64,000 bases of DNA from Burkholderia dolosa. GTDB lineage: Bacteria > Pseudomonadota > Gammaproteobacteria > Burkholderiales > Burkholderiaceae. The stretch spans positions 1 through 64,000 of the forward strand of contig NZ_CABVPR010000017.1 in the NCBI RefSeq assembly GCF_902499135.1, written 5' to 3'. The position numbers and the translations under genes were made by a program. A model generated the notes under the pieces. The model was not told where the DNA came from, searched no databases, and was given only the letters and a program-made list of their open reading frames with translations. Of this stretch, positions 25,008-34,126 are shown piece after piece (the first letter of the stretch is position 1; every line of letters begins with the position of its first letter).

Positions 25008-27725
25008 ATGACGCTGCGTGACTCTACCCACCTGCTCCGACGACTCAACTCGCACTGCGCGAAGGCGCTGGAGGCGGCCGCCAGTCTTTGCCAGGGGCGA
25101 CTTTCGGACGAAATCACGGTCGAGCACTGGCTGTTGAAGCTGATCGAGCGCGGAGACGGGGATATTCCGACAATCTTGCGGCATTACGGGATCGACATCG
25201 ATGCTGTCTGGGATACGTTGATTGCCGCGATCGAGCGCCAGCCCCGCAATCTGCGCGGTAAGCCGGCGCTCTCGCCGCAGCTGGCCGTCGTGCTGCAGGA
25301 CGCGTGGTTGCATGCCACGGCGGAGTCAGAGCCGGAGACAGGTGACGCCTCCATCCGGTCGGGTCACCTGCTGCAGGCTATCGTCGATACCCCACACGTG
25401 CTGCGCGCGCAGAACGCGTGGCCGCTGCTGTCCGCCAGCAGCGCGCAAATCCAGCGGCTTCTGCCACGTCTCGGTCACCGGTCGTGCGAAAACCAGCCGG
25501 AACAAGTGGGAACGGAAACAGACGGCAAGGCGCTTGCCCCGGCTGGCGATGTCCGGACGGCGGCCGCAAGCGATGGCGCACGAACGCCCGCTCCGCAACG
25601 ATCCGTTGACGGTGACGCCCTTGCCCGTTTCGCGATCGATCTGACCGACAAGGCGCGCCGCGGTGACATCGATCCCGTATTCGGTCGCGATCGGGAGATC
25701 CAGCAGACGGTCGATGTGCTGGCACGCCGGCGCAAGAACAATCCGATCCTCGTCGGCGAGCCGGGGGTCGGCAAGACCGCGCTCGTCGAAGGTCTCGCGC
25801 TGCGCGTGGCCGAGGGCAGCGTGCCGAACGTGATCCGCGATGTGCGCATCCTCACGCTCGATCTGGGCCTGCTGCAGGCCGGCGCTGGCGTGAAGGGCGA
25901 ATTCGAGCAGCGCGTCAAAAGCGTGATCGACGACGTGCAGGCCTCGCCGGTGCCGATCCTGCTGTTCATTGACGAAGCGCATACGCTGATCGGCGCCGGC
26001 AACGCGGCCGGCGGCGCGGACGCCGCGAACCTGCTCAAGCCTGCGCTCGCGCGCGGCGAGCTGCGCACGATCGCGGCTACCACCTGGTCGGAATACAAAG
26101 AATTCTTCGAGCGTGACGCCGCACTCGAGCGACGCTTCCAGATCATCAAGGTCGATGAGCCTGATGACGAGGCAGCGTGCCTGATGCTGCGCGGCCTCAA
26201 AAACCGCTACGCACAGTATCACCACGTCCACATTCGCGACGAGGCACTCGTCGCGGCGGTGAAACTCTCGCGCCGCTATATTCCGGCGCGGCAACTGCCG
26301 GACAAGGCGGTCGATCTGATCGATACGGCGGCCGCACGCGTGCGCATGGGCCTCGAATCGCCGCCGGCAGAACTGCAGCGGGCGCGCGCCGCGGTCTCGG
26401 CGCTGGAGCTGGAGCATGCGACGCTGGTAGACGACGCGCGCGCAGGCATCGCGCACGCGCAGGCGCGCCAGACTGCGCTTGACACCGCGCTCGTGAACGC
26501 GAAGTCAGAACTGGCGGAGCTGCAGGGGCGTTATGACCGGGAGCTCAAGCTCGTTCAGGCGCTGCATGAACAACGTGAACTCGCGCCGTCCGCGCGCGAC
26601 GGCGCTTCGTTCGCGCAGGCGCGGCAGGCGCTCGCCAGCGCCCAGGGCAAGGCGCCGTTGATCTTCGCGGATGTCGACGCGCAGGCGATTGCGCGTGTCG
26701 TCGCCGAGTGGACCGGGGTGCCCGTCGGCAACCTCGTCGAGGACGAACTGCAGAGCCTGCTCGCGCTCGAGGCACAGCTCGGAAAGCGTGTGGTCGCTCA
26801 GGACGATGCGCTTGCCGCGCTCTCCGAGAGCCTGCGCACCGCGAAAGCGGGACTCAAGAACGAGCACGCGCCGCTTGGCGTGTTCCTGCTTGCCGGACCG
26901 TCCGGCGTGGGCAAGACCGAGACCGCCCTGGCGCTGGCCGATCTGCTCTTTGGTGGCGAAGCGGCGCTCACGACGATCAACATGTCGGAGTACCAGGAAT
27001 CGCACACGGTGTCGCAACTGAAGGGCTCGCCCCCAGGCTACGTCGGCTATGGCCGTGGTGGCATCCTGACGGAGGCCGTACGCCAGCGCCCATATAGCGT
27101 CGTGCTGCTCGACGAGATCGAAAAGGCCCATCGTGACGTGCTGGACATCTTTTACCAGGTGTTCGATCGCGGCATGATGCGCGATGGCGAGGGACGCGAG
27201 ATCGATTTCCGCAACTGCGTGATCCTGATGACGTCCAACCTTGGCAGCGCGCAGATCGACGAAGCGACAGTGGACAACCCCGACATCGCACAGGCCGCGC
27301 TGCTCGAGACCATCCAGCCGGAACTCGTCGCGCATTTCCAGCCCGCGCTGCTCGCTCGCTTCCAGACGCTCGTCTACCGGCCGCTGGATGCAACCGCGCT
27401 CGCCTCCATCGTGCGCCTGAAGCTCGCGAAGATCGCAGGCCGCCTGCGCCGTCAGCACGACGTCGAACTGACATGCGACGAGTCGCTGATCGATGCGATG
27501 GCCGAGCTGTGTCTCGCTCGCGAATCGGGCGCGCGCAACGTCGATGCGTTCCTCAACCAGCGCATCCTGCCGACGGTGTCGCGCGAGTTGCTGGCGCGCA
27601 TGGCGAGCGGCGCCCCACCGGCGAAGATCGCGCTGTCGAGCTCGGCGGAGGGCAACCTGACGATCGATTTCGTTGACCGTGACGAGGCGGTGGACGCCGC
27701 AGCGCCTGCGGCGGTCATCGCGTAA
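25008..27725 (+). CDS. clpV: T6SS sheath-recycling ATPase ClpV (TssH)
   Basis: ClpV is an AAA+ unfoldase that disassembles contracted TssB/TssC sheath. From the ATG at 25008 the product has 905 residues. It has an N-domain (LLRRLNSHCAKALEAAASLC), Walker A1 GEPGVGKTA (about 250), Walker B1 LLFIDEAHT (about 318), a coiled middle domain, Walker A2 GPSGVGKTE (about 630) and Walker B2 VVLLDEIEKAH (about 696). Upstream codons continue open, and no clear ribosome binding site marks the start. MTLRDSTHLLRRLN gives the family-like N-terminus. It follows two terminators, so it may have its own promoter. Confidence 0.95.
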   Translation: MTLRDSTHLLRRLNSHCAKALEAAASLCQGRLSDEITVEHWLLKLIERGDGDIPTILRHYGIDIDAVWDTLIAAIERQPRNLRGKPALSPQLAVVLQDAWLHATAESEPETGDASIRSGHLLQAIVDTPHVLRAQNAWPLLSASSAQIQRLLPRLGHRSCENQPEQVGTETDGKALAPAGDVRTAAASDGARTPAPQRSVDGDALARFAIDLTDKARRGDIDPVFGRDREIQQTVDVLARRRKNNPILVGEPGVGKTALVEGLALRVAEGSVPNVIRDVRILTLDLGLLQAGAGVKGEFEQRVKSVIDDVQASPVPILLFIDEAHTLIGAGNAAGGADAANLLKPALARGELRTIAATTWSEYKEFFERDAALERRFQIIKVDEPDDEAACLMLRGLKNRYAQYHHVHIRDEALVAAVKLSRRYIPARQLPDKAVDLIDTAAARVRMGLESPPAELQRARAAVSALELEHATLVDDARAGIAHAQARQTALDTALVNAKSELAELQGRYDRELKLVQALHEQRELAPSARDGASFAQARQALASAQGKAPLIFADVDAQAIARVVAEWTGVPVGNLVEDELQSLLALEAQLGKRVVAQDDALAALSESLRTAKAGLKNEHAPLGVFLLAGPSGVGKTETALALADLLFGGEAALTTINMSEYQESHTVSQLKGSPPGYVGYGRGGILTEAVRQRPYSVVLLDEIEKAHRDVLDIFYQVFDRGMMRDGEGREIDFRNCVILMTSNLGSAQIDEATVDNPDIAQAALLETIQPELVAHFQPALLARFQTLVYRPLDATALASIVRLKLAKIAGRLRRQHDVELTCDESLIDAMAELCLARESGARNVDAFLNQRILPTVSRELLARMASGAPPAKIALSSSAEGNLTIDFVDRDEAVDAAAPAAVIA

Positions 27726-27738
27726 CGGAAGCGACCCC

Positions 27739-28173
27739 ATGCCGGCCGGACCCTCCCTCTATGACATGCTGCTCGGCCAGATCGGTGGTGAGCCGCTCAG
27801 CGCGTACGACGACCGAACGCTCGAGTGTATGAGCGTGCAGCAGAACGTCCAGCGCATCCTGAGCACGCGCGCGGGTGCGCTGAAGCACCTGCCCGATTAC
27901 GGCTTGCCAGATCTGACCAACATTTACAAAGCCTTGCCGGCGTCTGCCCATCTGCTCAAGGAGCAGATGGAGGCGACGTTGCTCAAGTACGAGCCGCGTA
28001 TCCGATCGATCGACGTCGAGATCCTCGAAAACGACGATCCCGGCGTGCTGGTGAGCTTCGAGATGACGTGCCATCTGAAAAAGGCCGGGCTGGTTCGATT
28101 TGGTACGTATTTCGAGCCACCCGGGCGCATGCATGTGAAACGGCAACAGGTGAAATCCGGCCGGTTAATTTGA
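27739..28173 (+). CDS. tssE: T6SS baseplate protein TssE (gp25-like)
   Basis: TssE is a small gp25/gpW-type baseplate protein. The 144-residue product has PSLYDMLLGQIGG at the start, SVQQNVQRILSTRAGALKHL and PDYGLPDLT (about 34-60), and the glutamate-containing core that initiates sheath assembly. It begins 13 bases after the clpV stop and is the last gene of the rightward operon. Its stop lies where the broken nucleoside deoxyribosyltransferase begins, so its last few residues (QQVKSGRLI) may derive from the insertion junction. Confidence 0.93.
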   Translation: MPAGPSLYDMLLGQIGGEPLSAYDDRTLECMSVQQNVQRILSTRAGALKHLPDYGLPDLTNIYKALPASAHLLKEQMEATLLKYEPRIRSIDVEILENDDPGVLVSFEMTCHLKKAGLVRFGTYFEPPGRMHVKRQQVKSGRLI

Positions 28174-28594
28174 CAGGTAGACCGAAATCCTCAATCGCGT
28201 AGCCGCGCACGCATTCGGCCCGGCCATGCACGCCAGGCCGTTGCGGCACGCGTGTGATCAGCGGCGCGATGTCGCCCATATCGGCAAAGACCGGTTTGAA
28301 CGGCTGTCGCGAAACCGATCTCGAACGCGCTGCCTGAATCTGGCTCGCCGGCGCCGCGAAAGTCGGCGCGAGGTTTGCCATCACGACGTCGCTGGCCCGG
28401 ATCGATGAGACGTTGTTCTCTTAGATACGGTGCGCCTGGTGCGCGGGTGATACATCCCGTTCGAGCTCGGCGTCCAGCGGAAAGATGCCCTTAAACGCGA
28501 ACTCAGCGCACGGCGCTTTCAGGCTCGCGCCGTAGTCGTCCGCATCTTGACGAAACAAATCGAACCCCGCGAGGTAGACGACCGGACGCGTCAT
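28165..28594 (-). pseudogene. Nucleoside 2-deoxyribosyltransferase, frameshifted remnant
   Basis: The start at 28594 reads MTRPVVYLAGFDLFRQDADD and goes on to FPLDAELE, matching the N-terminus of proteobacterial nucleoside 2-deoxyribosyltransferases, until a TAA at 28421. Further pieces appear in other frames: VMANLAP-like residues, PDSGSAFEIGFATAV (about 28300-28345) and GYAIEDFGLPVKLTG (about 28165-28210). The family order is preserved, so several frameshifts have destroyed one gene. Its start overlaps the TGA of a further unidentified fragment (28591-28716, ending VRAITGHDV), as if a small operon once lay here. Confidence 0.7.
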
Positions 28595-28747
28595 ACGTCA
28601 TGTCCGGTGATCGCCCGGACGAGCGCGCGGATATCGAGATGCGCGAAGCGATCGGCTGCCGTCCAGATCGATGTGTCCCACGTCGCCTGATGCGCCGAAG
28701 ACTGATCGACGCGGACGCGTCATCATCCGTTTCCCGCCGATCGACGC

Positions 28748-29710
28748 TCATTCGTAACTGATGCTCACGGTCGCCAGCGACGAAACGCTTCCGGCGCTCG
28801 GGCGGCCGTTGGTCCCGACGTATTCCGCCGTCAGGTTCAACCTTACCGAGCCATCGTTCACCGGCTCCGTCGCGGTGTTGCCCACGCCGTTGGCACCGAG
28901 TGCCGTATCGTCGTCGGCCTTCGCGAGCCGTACGCCGACACCCGTCGCGGTGCCGGTGTTGCGAAACGCGACCGGCAGATCGGAATCCGCATCGCCAGTG
29001 AATGAAAACGTCACGCGGCTGACGCCGACGTCGCATTTCTGCATTCCGATCGAGAACTGCGTGCGACCGGACGTCTTGCCGACAGCGGACAATGAATTCG
29101 TCGCGGTAGGCGGCAGCGCGACGACCTTGCGGTCGTCGCCGACGCGAAAGTCACACGTCCCACGCGAGAACGCAATGCTGCCGTTGATCAGCTGATTGAA
29201 GTTCTGGTTCGGGTTCCCGTTGATCCCCTGCTGCCCGTCCAGTTGAAATACCGAGTAGTTCGATATCTGCGTCTGGCCGGTAGCAGGCGCCATGCCCTTG
29301 CGCAACAAGACCAGCGAATAAGTCAGATCAAAATATTTTTCATACCATGTAAGGTACCATTCAGTAACTGAAAAGCCGGTCGGAATCGACCCGTCGCTCT
29401 GTCGATAAAGTTTTCCGTTGTAGCGAATTGCGACTTCAACGCCCTCGCCCACCGGCAACTTGCGCGGATTCACCCAGAACGAAACGGGTTCGTTGACACG
29501 AGACCAGCAGTAAAAGCGCTGCCGGATCGCCGCAGATTCCCATATGACGCCGCCTTGCTGCATTGACGCCAGCACGTATAGATCGTCTGGCAGTTTCTCG
29601 ACCATCGTCACCGGCCCCTTGTCTTTTCCGATGTAACACGAAAGCGCACGCGCATCGAAAGGAAAAATCACGCAAATCAATGAAAACAGTGCCGCTAATA
29701 TCCTGTTCAT
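28748..29710 (-). CDS. Fimbrial tip adhesin-like protein
   Basis: The 320-residue product has a signal peptide (MNRILAALFSLICVIFPFDARA) and two parts. Residues about 23-170 have no strong motif but contain Cys and Trp residues (FYCWSRVNEPVSFWVNPRK) like the receptor-binding domain of two-domain adhesins. Residues about 180-320 form a pilin domain with GTCDFRVGDDRKVVALP, a second Cys in GMQKCDVGVS, and the C-terminal strand VSISYE. It is the last gene of the fimbrial operon, the usual place of the adhesin. The receptor cannot be inferred. Confidence 0.82.
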   Translation of the reverse strand: MNRILAALFSLICVIFPFDARALSCYIGKDKGPVTMVEKLPDDLYVLASMQQGGVIWESAAIRQRFYCWSRVNEPVSFWVNPRKLPVGEGVEVAIRYNGKLYRQSDGSIPTGFSVTEWYLTWYEKYFDLTYSLVLLRKGMAPATGQTQISNYSVFQLDGQQGINGNPNQNFNQLINGSIAFSRGTCDFRVGDDRKVVALPPTATNSLSAVGKTSGRTQFSIGMQKCDVGVSRVTFSFTGDADSDLPVAFRNTGTATGVGVRLAKADDDTALGANGVGNTATEPVNDGSVRLNLTAEYVGTNGRPSAGSVSSLATVSISYE

Positions 29711-29925
29711 ACTCTAACCGCCTCTAAGAAAATAAGCTTAAACGGCAATATTTCGACGATAAATAAGCGCCGCAGCAGCAGAACGACCTCGTGAAGCCCA
29801 AACCAAATCGAAATTCGACTCGCATTGAAGCCGCCAGGTCGGATTTCTGCCCGCCTCGGCACCGAATGCGTGTACATCCGCGCGACCTTCCAATGCAACG
29901 AACGATTTCTTCGGCCACGCTGCGC

Positions 29926-29950
29926 GTTCGGCGGCCTCGCTCCGCCGAAC
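29926..29950 (-). other. Strong stem-loop right after the usher stop
   Basis: GTTCGGCGG (29926-29934) and CCGCCGAAC (29942-29950) form a perfect 9-bp stem with a 7-base loop. It abuts the usher TGA on the minus strand and no T-run follows. It may act as a partial terminator or a processing site that lowers adhesin transcript. The rest of the 240-base gap to the adhesin start holds no gene I can see. Confidence 0.55.
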
Positions 29951-32593
29951 TCAGACGCCAGGCTCCGCTCTCCGCGCAGGAATGGCGTCCACCTCAGCCG
30001 CAACACCGCCCACCACGCACGGCAGCTCGAAGCTTTGCAACGGCCGATATCCGGACGCCCGCTTGCGCACCGGAAGCGAATACGACACGCTGCAAACCGA
30101 CTTCTCTTCGCCCTTCTCCCACTGCACGTTCAGCTCGCCACGGTCGGCAAGGCCGCGCGCCAGCAGCTTGCCGCCCTGCCCGATCACACCGACATCCTTG
30201 CCGGCCGCATCCGTCACGATCGCGCCGAACGGCGCCAGCGAGCCGTCCGCCTGCCGAACGCGGATGATGGCCGAGCGGCCGTACTCGGTCTTGAATACGA
30301 GCAGCGGCACCGCGCCGGCGAGCGGCGCGACGCGCTGACTCGTCTCCTTCAGCTCCACGTCGGTCGACAATCCCTTCGGGTCCAGCGACACGTCGTTCAT
30401 CGCGAACGGCGTCAGGAACGGCACGATCGCGTACCCGCGGCCGTCGATCCGCACGCCGGACTCGTTGGTCACGCGCGCACCTTCGGCGTGCTTGGCCTCG
30501 ACGATCGCGAACGTTTCGGACAGCGGCCGCGACAACGTGATGCCGCCCGGATGCGCGACGATCGCGCCGCGCGCGGCGAACGCGAACTGCCGATAGTCTC
30601 GGCTCGCACCGACGCTGCCGGCGAGTTCCGCGATCGAGCCGCGATACATCGCATTCGCACCGGCGCTCGTCTGCGTGCCGGACCCGCTGCTGCGATTCAG
30701 GTTGACGCCATACGACACGTTGTTGTCGACGCCGAGCGCACCGCTCACGCTCGTCGCAACCTGCGTCATGCCGCGCGTGTCGCGGTTGACGCTCGTCGAC
30801 AGCGTCGCGGGCCGCGCGCGGCCGAGCGGGATCGACAGCCCGACATACGCGAGCGTACTGGCCTGTCCCCACGCATCGCGCTGCCGCGTCGCCGACACGT
30901 TGTACGACACGTTGCGGAACGAATTGCTGTAGCCGATCGTGAAATCGAAGTCCGACCCGCTGCGATTCCAGTAGGTCGCAGTCGACGCCGTCACACTAAG
31001 GCTGCCGCCCTTCCGGCCGAGCTGCTGGCTCGTCGTCAGCGACGCGCGATTGCGCTGGCGATACAGCATGCCGGACGTCACGCGGGACTTCGACCGGTCG
31101 CGCGCAGCCATTGCATCGTTCAGGCCGAAATAGCCGTTCGTCGAATAGCGGTAAGCAGCAATCGCGACGTTCGTCCCGGTCGCCGCCACCGTCTTCGCGT
31201 AGCTGATCCGGAAACTCTGTCCCGAGTACGTCTTTTCGTTCGGGACTTTCGTCGCCGCATGCGTCACGTCGACGCCGAACGCACCCCACCCGGTGTTCAG
31301 CACGGCGCCGGCCATCATCGCCAGGTAGCCTTGCGCAGCGGTCATGCCGCTGTAGCCCGTCAGCGCATTCGTGATGCCGCGCTGCCAGGTCGCCTGCGTA
31401 AACGCGGGCGTCGTACTCGGCAGGTTGCGCACGACGCCGGCCGTCAGGCTGTAGCGGCTCTGCCCAGGACGCAACGACATCGGCACGGCCGCATACGGGA
31501 CGGAGAACGAATGCGTGGAGCCGTCCGCTTCGGTGACCACCACTTTCAGGTCGCCGCCATAGCCGGTCGGATACAGATCGTCGATCACGAAACCGCCCGG
31601 CGCGACCGTCGTCTCGTACAGCTTCACGCCGTTCTGGGAAATCGTGACGATCGCATTGGTGTTCGCGACGCCGCGCACGACGGGCGCGTAGCCGCGCTGC
31701 GATTCGGGCAGCATCCGGTCGTCGCTGTACACGCGTATCCCGCGAAACGACGTCGAGTCGAACAGTTCGCCGGACGTGTAGCTATCGCCGACGACGAGCT
31801 GCGACGACCACGACGGCAGATTGCGCTGCAGGTACGTCGCGACGTTCTCGTAGCGTCGACGGCCGCGGTCGTCCCAGTTGAACGAGCCGCTGTGCCGGAA
31901 ATGCCAGCGCTCGTAGTTGAATCCGCCGTCGACGCCTACGTAGCCTTGCGTACTGCCGTTCGCGCCGCTCGTGCGCGAGTTGTAGACGTTCGCGTTGTAG
32001 CCGACCATCGCGACGGGCACGCCTTGCGTCCACTGGTCCGGGCTGACGTAGCCGCGCGCGTGACGGCGCATCGAGATCTGCGGGATGCTCAGGTCGAGCC
32101 GCAGATCGTTGAAATCGAAGCTGACGGACGCGTCGGGAATCGCCTGACCGATGCGCATGCATGCGCGATCGGCTTCGAGCACCGTCCGAACGTCGAGCGG
32201 CAGACGGGCGACGTCGACGCCGACGCGATCCAGCAATGCGTTGTCGAAGCACGGCTGCGCGTCCGGCGTATCGGGTGCGGCCTTGAACGGCACGTCGACG
32301 CGTCCGATCCAGTCGCCGTCGACATAAATGTCGGTGCTATACGTGCCGGGGCGCACCACGTTGCCGCGCGAATATCGCGACACGTCGATCGCACCGCCGC
32401 CGTTGTTCAGAAATCCGCCTTCGAACTCCACTTGCGCGAACCGGGCCTGCGCGACTTGCTGCGGCTGCGCTCGATCCTGCGATGCAGCCCGCGCATCCAT
32501 TTGCCATCCGGCGACGATCGACAGGACCAGCGCGCATATCGGCTTGAGTGTCGGCCCGCTTCGCGGGCGCAAGCTGTTGTGTTTTTTCTTCAT
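29951..32593 (-). CDS. Fimbrial outer-membrane usher
   Basis: The 880-residue product is a chaperone-usher pore (PapC/FimD family) that assembles subunits and exports them across the outer membrane. The leader is MKKKHNSLRPRSGPTLKPIC and ends near DARAA. It has an N-terminal substrate domain (VEFEGGFLNNGGGAIDVSRY), the beta-barrel, a plug region with FRGIRVYSDDRMLPESQRGY (about 280-299), and APVVRGVANTNAIVTISQNG, a hallmark of ushers. The C-terminal domains carry the paired Cys. It follows the chaperone by 93 bases. Confidence 0.95.
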   Translation of the reverse strand: MKKKHNSLRPRSGPTLKPICALVLSIVAGWQMDARAASQDRAQPQQVAQARFAQVEFEGGFLNNGGGAIDVSRYSRGNVVRPGTYSTDIYVDGDWIGRVDVPFKAAPDTPDAQPCFDNALLDRVGVDVARLPLDVRTVLEADRACMRIGQAIPDASVSFDFNDLRLDLSIPQISMRRHARGYVSPDQWTQGVPVAMVGYNANVYNSRTSGANGSTQGYVGVDGGFNYERWHFRHSGSFNWDDRGRRRYENVATYLQRNLPSWSSQLVVGDSYTSGELFDSTSFRGIRVYSDDRMLPESQRGYAPVVRGVANTNAIVTISQNGVKLYETTVAPGGFVIDDLYPTGYGGDLKVVVTEADGSTHSFSVPYAAVPMSLRPGQSRYSLTAGVVRNLPSTTPAFTQATWQRGITNALTGYSGMTAAQGYLAMMAGAVLNTGWGAFGVDVTHAATKVPNEKTYSGQSFRISYAKTVAATGTNVAIAAYRYSTNGYFGLNDAMAARDRSKSRVTSGMLYRQRNRASLTTSQQLGRKGGSLSVTASTATYWNRSGSDFDFTIGYSNSFRNVSYNVSATRQRDAWGQASTLAYVGLSIPLGRARPATLSTSVNRDTRGMTQVATSVSGALGVDNNVSYGVNLNRSSGSGTQTSAGANAMYRGSIAELAGSVGASRDYRQFAFAARGAIVAHPGGITLSRPLSETFAIVEAKHAEGARVTNESGVRIDGRGYAIVPFLTPFAMNDVSLDPKGLSTDVELKETSQRVAPLAGAVPLLVFKTEYGRSAIIRVRQADGSLAPFGAIVTDAAGKDVGVIGQGGKLLARGLADRGELNVQWEKGEEKSVCSVSYSLPVRKRASGYRPLQSFELPCVVGGVAAEVDAIPARRAEPGV

Positions 32594-32686
32594 CGTGCCT
32601 TCGTCCCCGTTGACGATTTATTTCCGCCCCCCGCTCGGGCTCCGCTGCGACGGCCGATCACACGGCCTGCCCGCCACGCCATCACG

Positions 32687-33427
32687 TCATTTCGAAACCG
32701 GCGCCTCGTGCGAGTGGTTGGCTCCCCAGTCGTCGACGCTGCTGTACAGAACCGTCGCGCCTGCCAGATCGACGCCGCTCGCCCCCGTGAGCCGGAACGA
32801 AGCCGTTTCCCCCGGCGCGACATGACCGAACTCCGCAGTGAAACGCTTGCCCGCGGACTTCAGTTCGACGCCCGCGAGGTTTACGACGTAGGCGGTCGGA
32901 TTGGTGGCCTTCAACACGGGCCGGTGCGCATCGTCGGCGCCGAGCGTCCATTTCAGTCGCGCCGGCGCGTCCGCTGCATTGCCCGGCAAGCCGGCAGGCC
33001 TGTACATCAGCTTGATCCGCGTGCGAAACGCGAACTGCAGCCGGTTCACGCCGTCCTTGTCGCTGGCTTTCGGCGGGACGTCGAGCACGTTCAGCCAGAA
33101 CAGCGATTCCTTGTCTGCCGGCAGCGGCTCGCCCGTATAGAGAATTCGCAGCGTCTGGCCCTTGCCGGGCTCGACACGGAAGACCGTCGGCGTGATGACG
33201 AACGGCACGTCGATCGCGTCCGGCGACGCGCGTTCGTCGCCTTTGTCGAGCCACGCCTGAATCAGCGACGGCAGCTTGCCGTCGTTGGTCAGCTGTACGG
33301 TGGCTTCTTTCTCCGATCCGGGAAACACGACACGCGTGCCCGACAGCGTCACGCTCGCGTACGCGCTCGTGCCGAACAGCATGGACACGAGGATCAGAGC
33401 GATTGCATATGAGCGGCTGATTTTCAT
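32687..33427 (-). CDS. Periplasmic fimbrial chaperone
   Basis: The 246-residue product is a PapD-like chaperone that keeps fimbrial subunits folded in the periplasm. It has a signal peptide (MKISRSYAIALILVSMLFGTSAYAS), the early strand VTLSGTRVVFPGSEKEATVQL with N-terminal arginine, and the signature PVFRVEPGKGQTLRILYTG plus LPADKESLFWLNVLDVPP (about 85-120). The ATG at 33427 is preceded by AGGAAG. A longer frame extends upstream but lacks a signal peptide. It lies 117 bases after the major subunit gene. Confidence 0.95.
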   Translation of the reverse strand: MKISRSYAIALILVSMLFGTSAYASVTLSGTRVVFPGSEKEATVQLTNDGKLPSLIQAWLDKGDERASPDAIDVPFVITPTVFRVEPGKGQTLRILYTGEPLPADKESLFWLNVLDVPPKASDKDGVNRLQFAFRTRIKLMYRPAGLPGNAADAPARLKWTLGADDAHRPVLKATNPTAYVVNLAGVELKSAGKRFTAEFGHVAPGETASFRLTGASGVDLAGATVLYSSVDDWGANHSHEAPVSK

Positions 33428-33492
33428 TTTTTCGACCTTCCTGTTGATGCGAAACACGAACCGGTCCGCGCGACATGCATCGAACAACGTCT

Positions 33493-33523
33493 CACGCCGG
33501 CCGCCGTCGTGACGGCCGGCGTG
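33493..33523 (-). other. Long perfect stem-loop between subunit and chaperone genes
   Basis: CACGCCGGCCG (33493-33503) and CGGCCGGCGTG (33513-33523) form an 11-bp perfect GC-rich stem with a 9-base loop. It is in the gap after the major subunit gene. There is no T-run. In several fimbrial operons such hairpins protect the major-subunit mRNA and reduce read-through to the assembly genes; here that role is inferred. Confidence 0.6.
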
Positions 33524-33544
33524 CTCACTCGACACCTGACGGAA

Positions 33545-34126
33545 TTACGGATAGACCAGCGAATACGTGACGAACGAGTTCGCGGAACCGGCGGTCACCG
33601 TGTCACTCGTCGCGACATACTGAGCGGCGAATTGCAGCGTCGCGGAGCCCGTGCCGCCCACCGCCGTGTCGATAGCGACGGTCTGGACGTTCTGTGCCGA
33701 GCTTTCCGCTCCGAGCTTGATGTCTTCGTATTTGTCGTTGAGAACCGCGATCTGGATGCCTTTCGCTGCATCGGTGCCAGTCAAGTTCAAGCGGCCGGTA
33801 CCGATGTCGACATTCGGGCCGGGCTCGAACGCGATCGACACCTTCTTCACCGGCGCGGAAACCGTGCCTCCCTCCCCGGCCTTGTCAGTCGCACAACCGG
33901 ACACCGTGAGCTTGAACGGCGTACGGCCTGCGGTGGATCCGACACCGGTGAACTGACTGGTCGATGCCTTCGGCAGCGCAACAGAGAGGTCGCTCCCGCC
34001 GCTCACCTTGCAAGTCGACGACACGACCGATCCCGTAAAGTTGATGGTCCCGTCCGATGCATGGGCGAGGTTCACAGTCGCCAATGGCGCGGCGGCGATT
34101 ACGATCAAACGAATGGTTTTTTTCAT
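33545..34126 (-). CDS. Major fimbrial subunit
   Basis: The 193-residue product is a FimA-type pilin. The signal peptide is MKKTIRLIVIAAAPLATVNL followed by AHA. The mature part begins SDGTINFTGSVVSSTCKVSG, with the disulfide Cys pair completed by KLTVSGCATDKAG. The end, TYSLVYP, is the aromatic beta-zipper used for donor-strand exchange. The ATG at 34126 starts the signal peptide; a longer frame to 34240 has no leader. It is the first gene of the operon, and the AT-rich gap upstream is likely to hold the promoter. Confidence 0.93.
   Translation of the reverse strand: MKKTIRLIVIAAAPLATVNLAHASDGTINFTGSVVSSTCKVSGGSDLSVALPKASTSQFTGVGSTAGRTPFKLTVSGCATDKAGEGGTVSAPVKKVSIAFEPGPNVDIGTGRLNLTGTDAAKGIQIAVLNDKYEDIKLGAESSAQNVQTVAIDTAVGGTGSATLQFAAQYVATSDTVTAGSANSFVTYSLVYP

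Noticed and set aside
29825-33412. A 1195-codon open frame on the plus strand, opposite the fimbrial usher and chaperone genes
   Set aside because: It is antisense to well-supported genes, arginine- and histidine-rich without family motifs, and results from the high GC content of the third codon positions.
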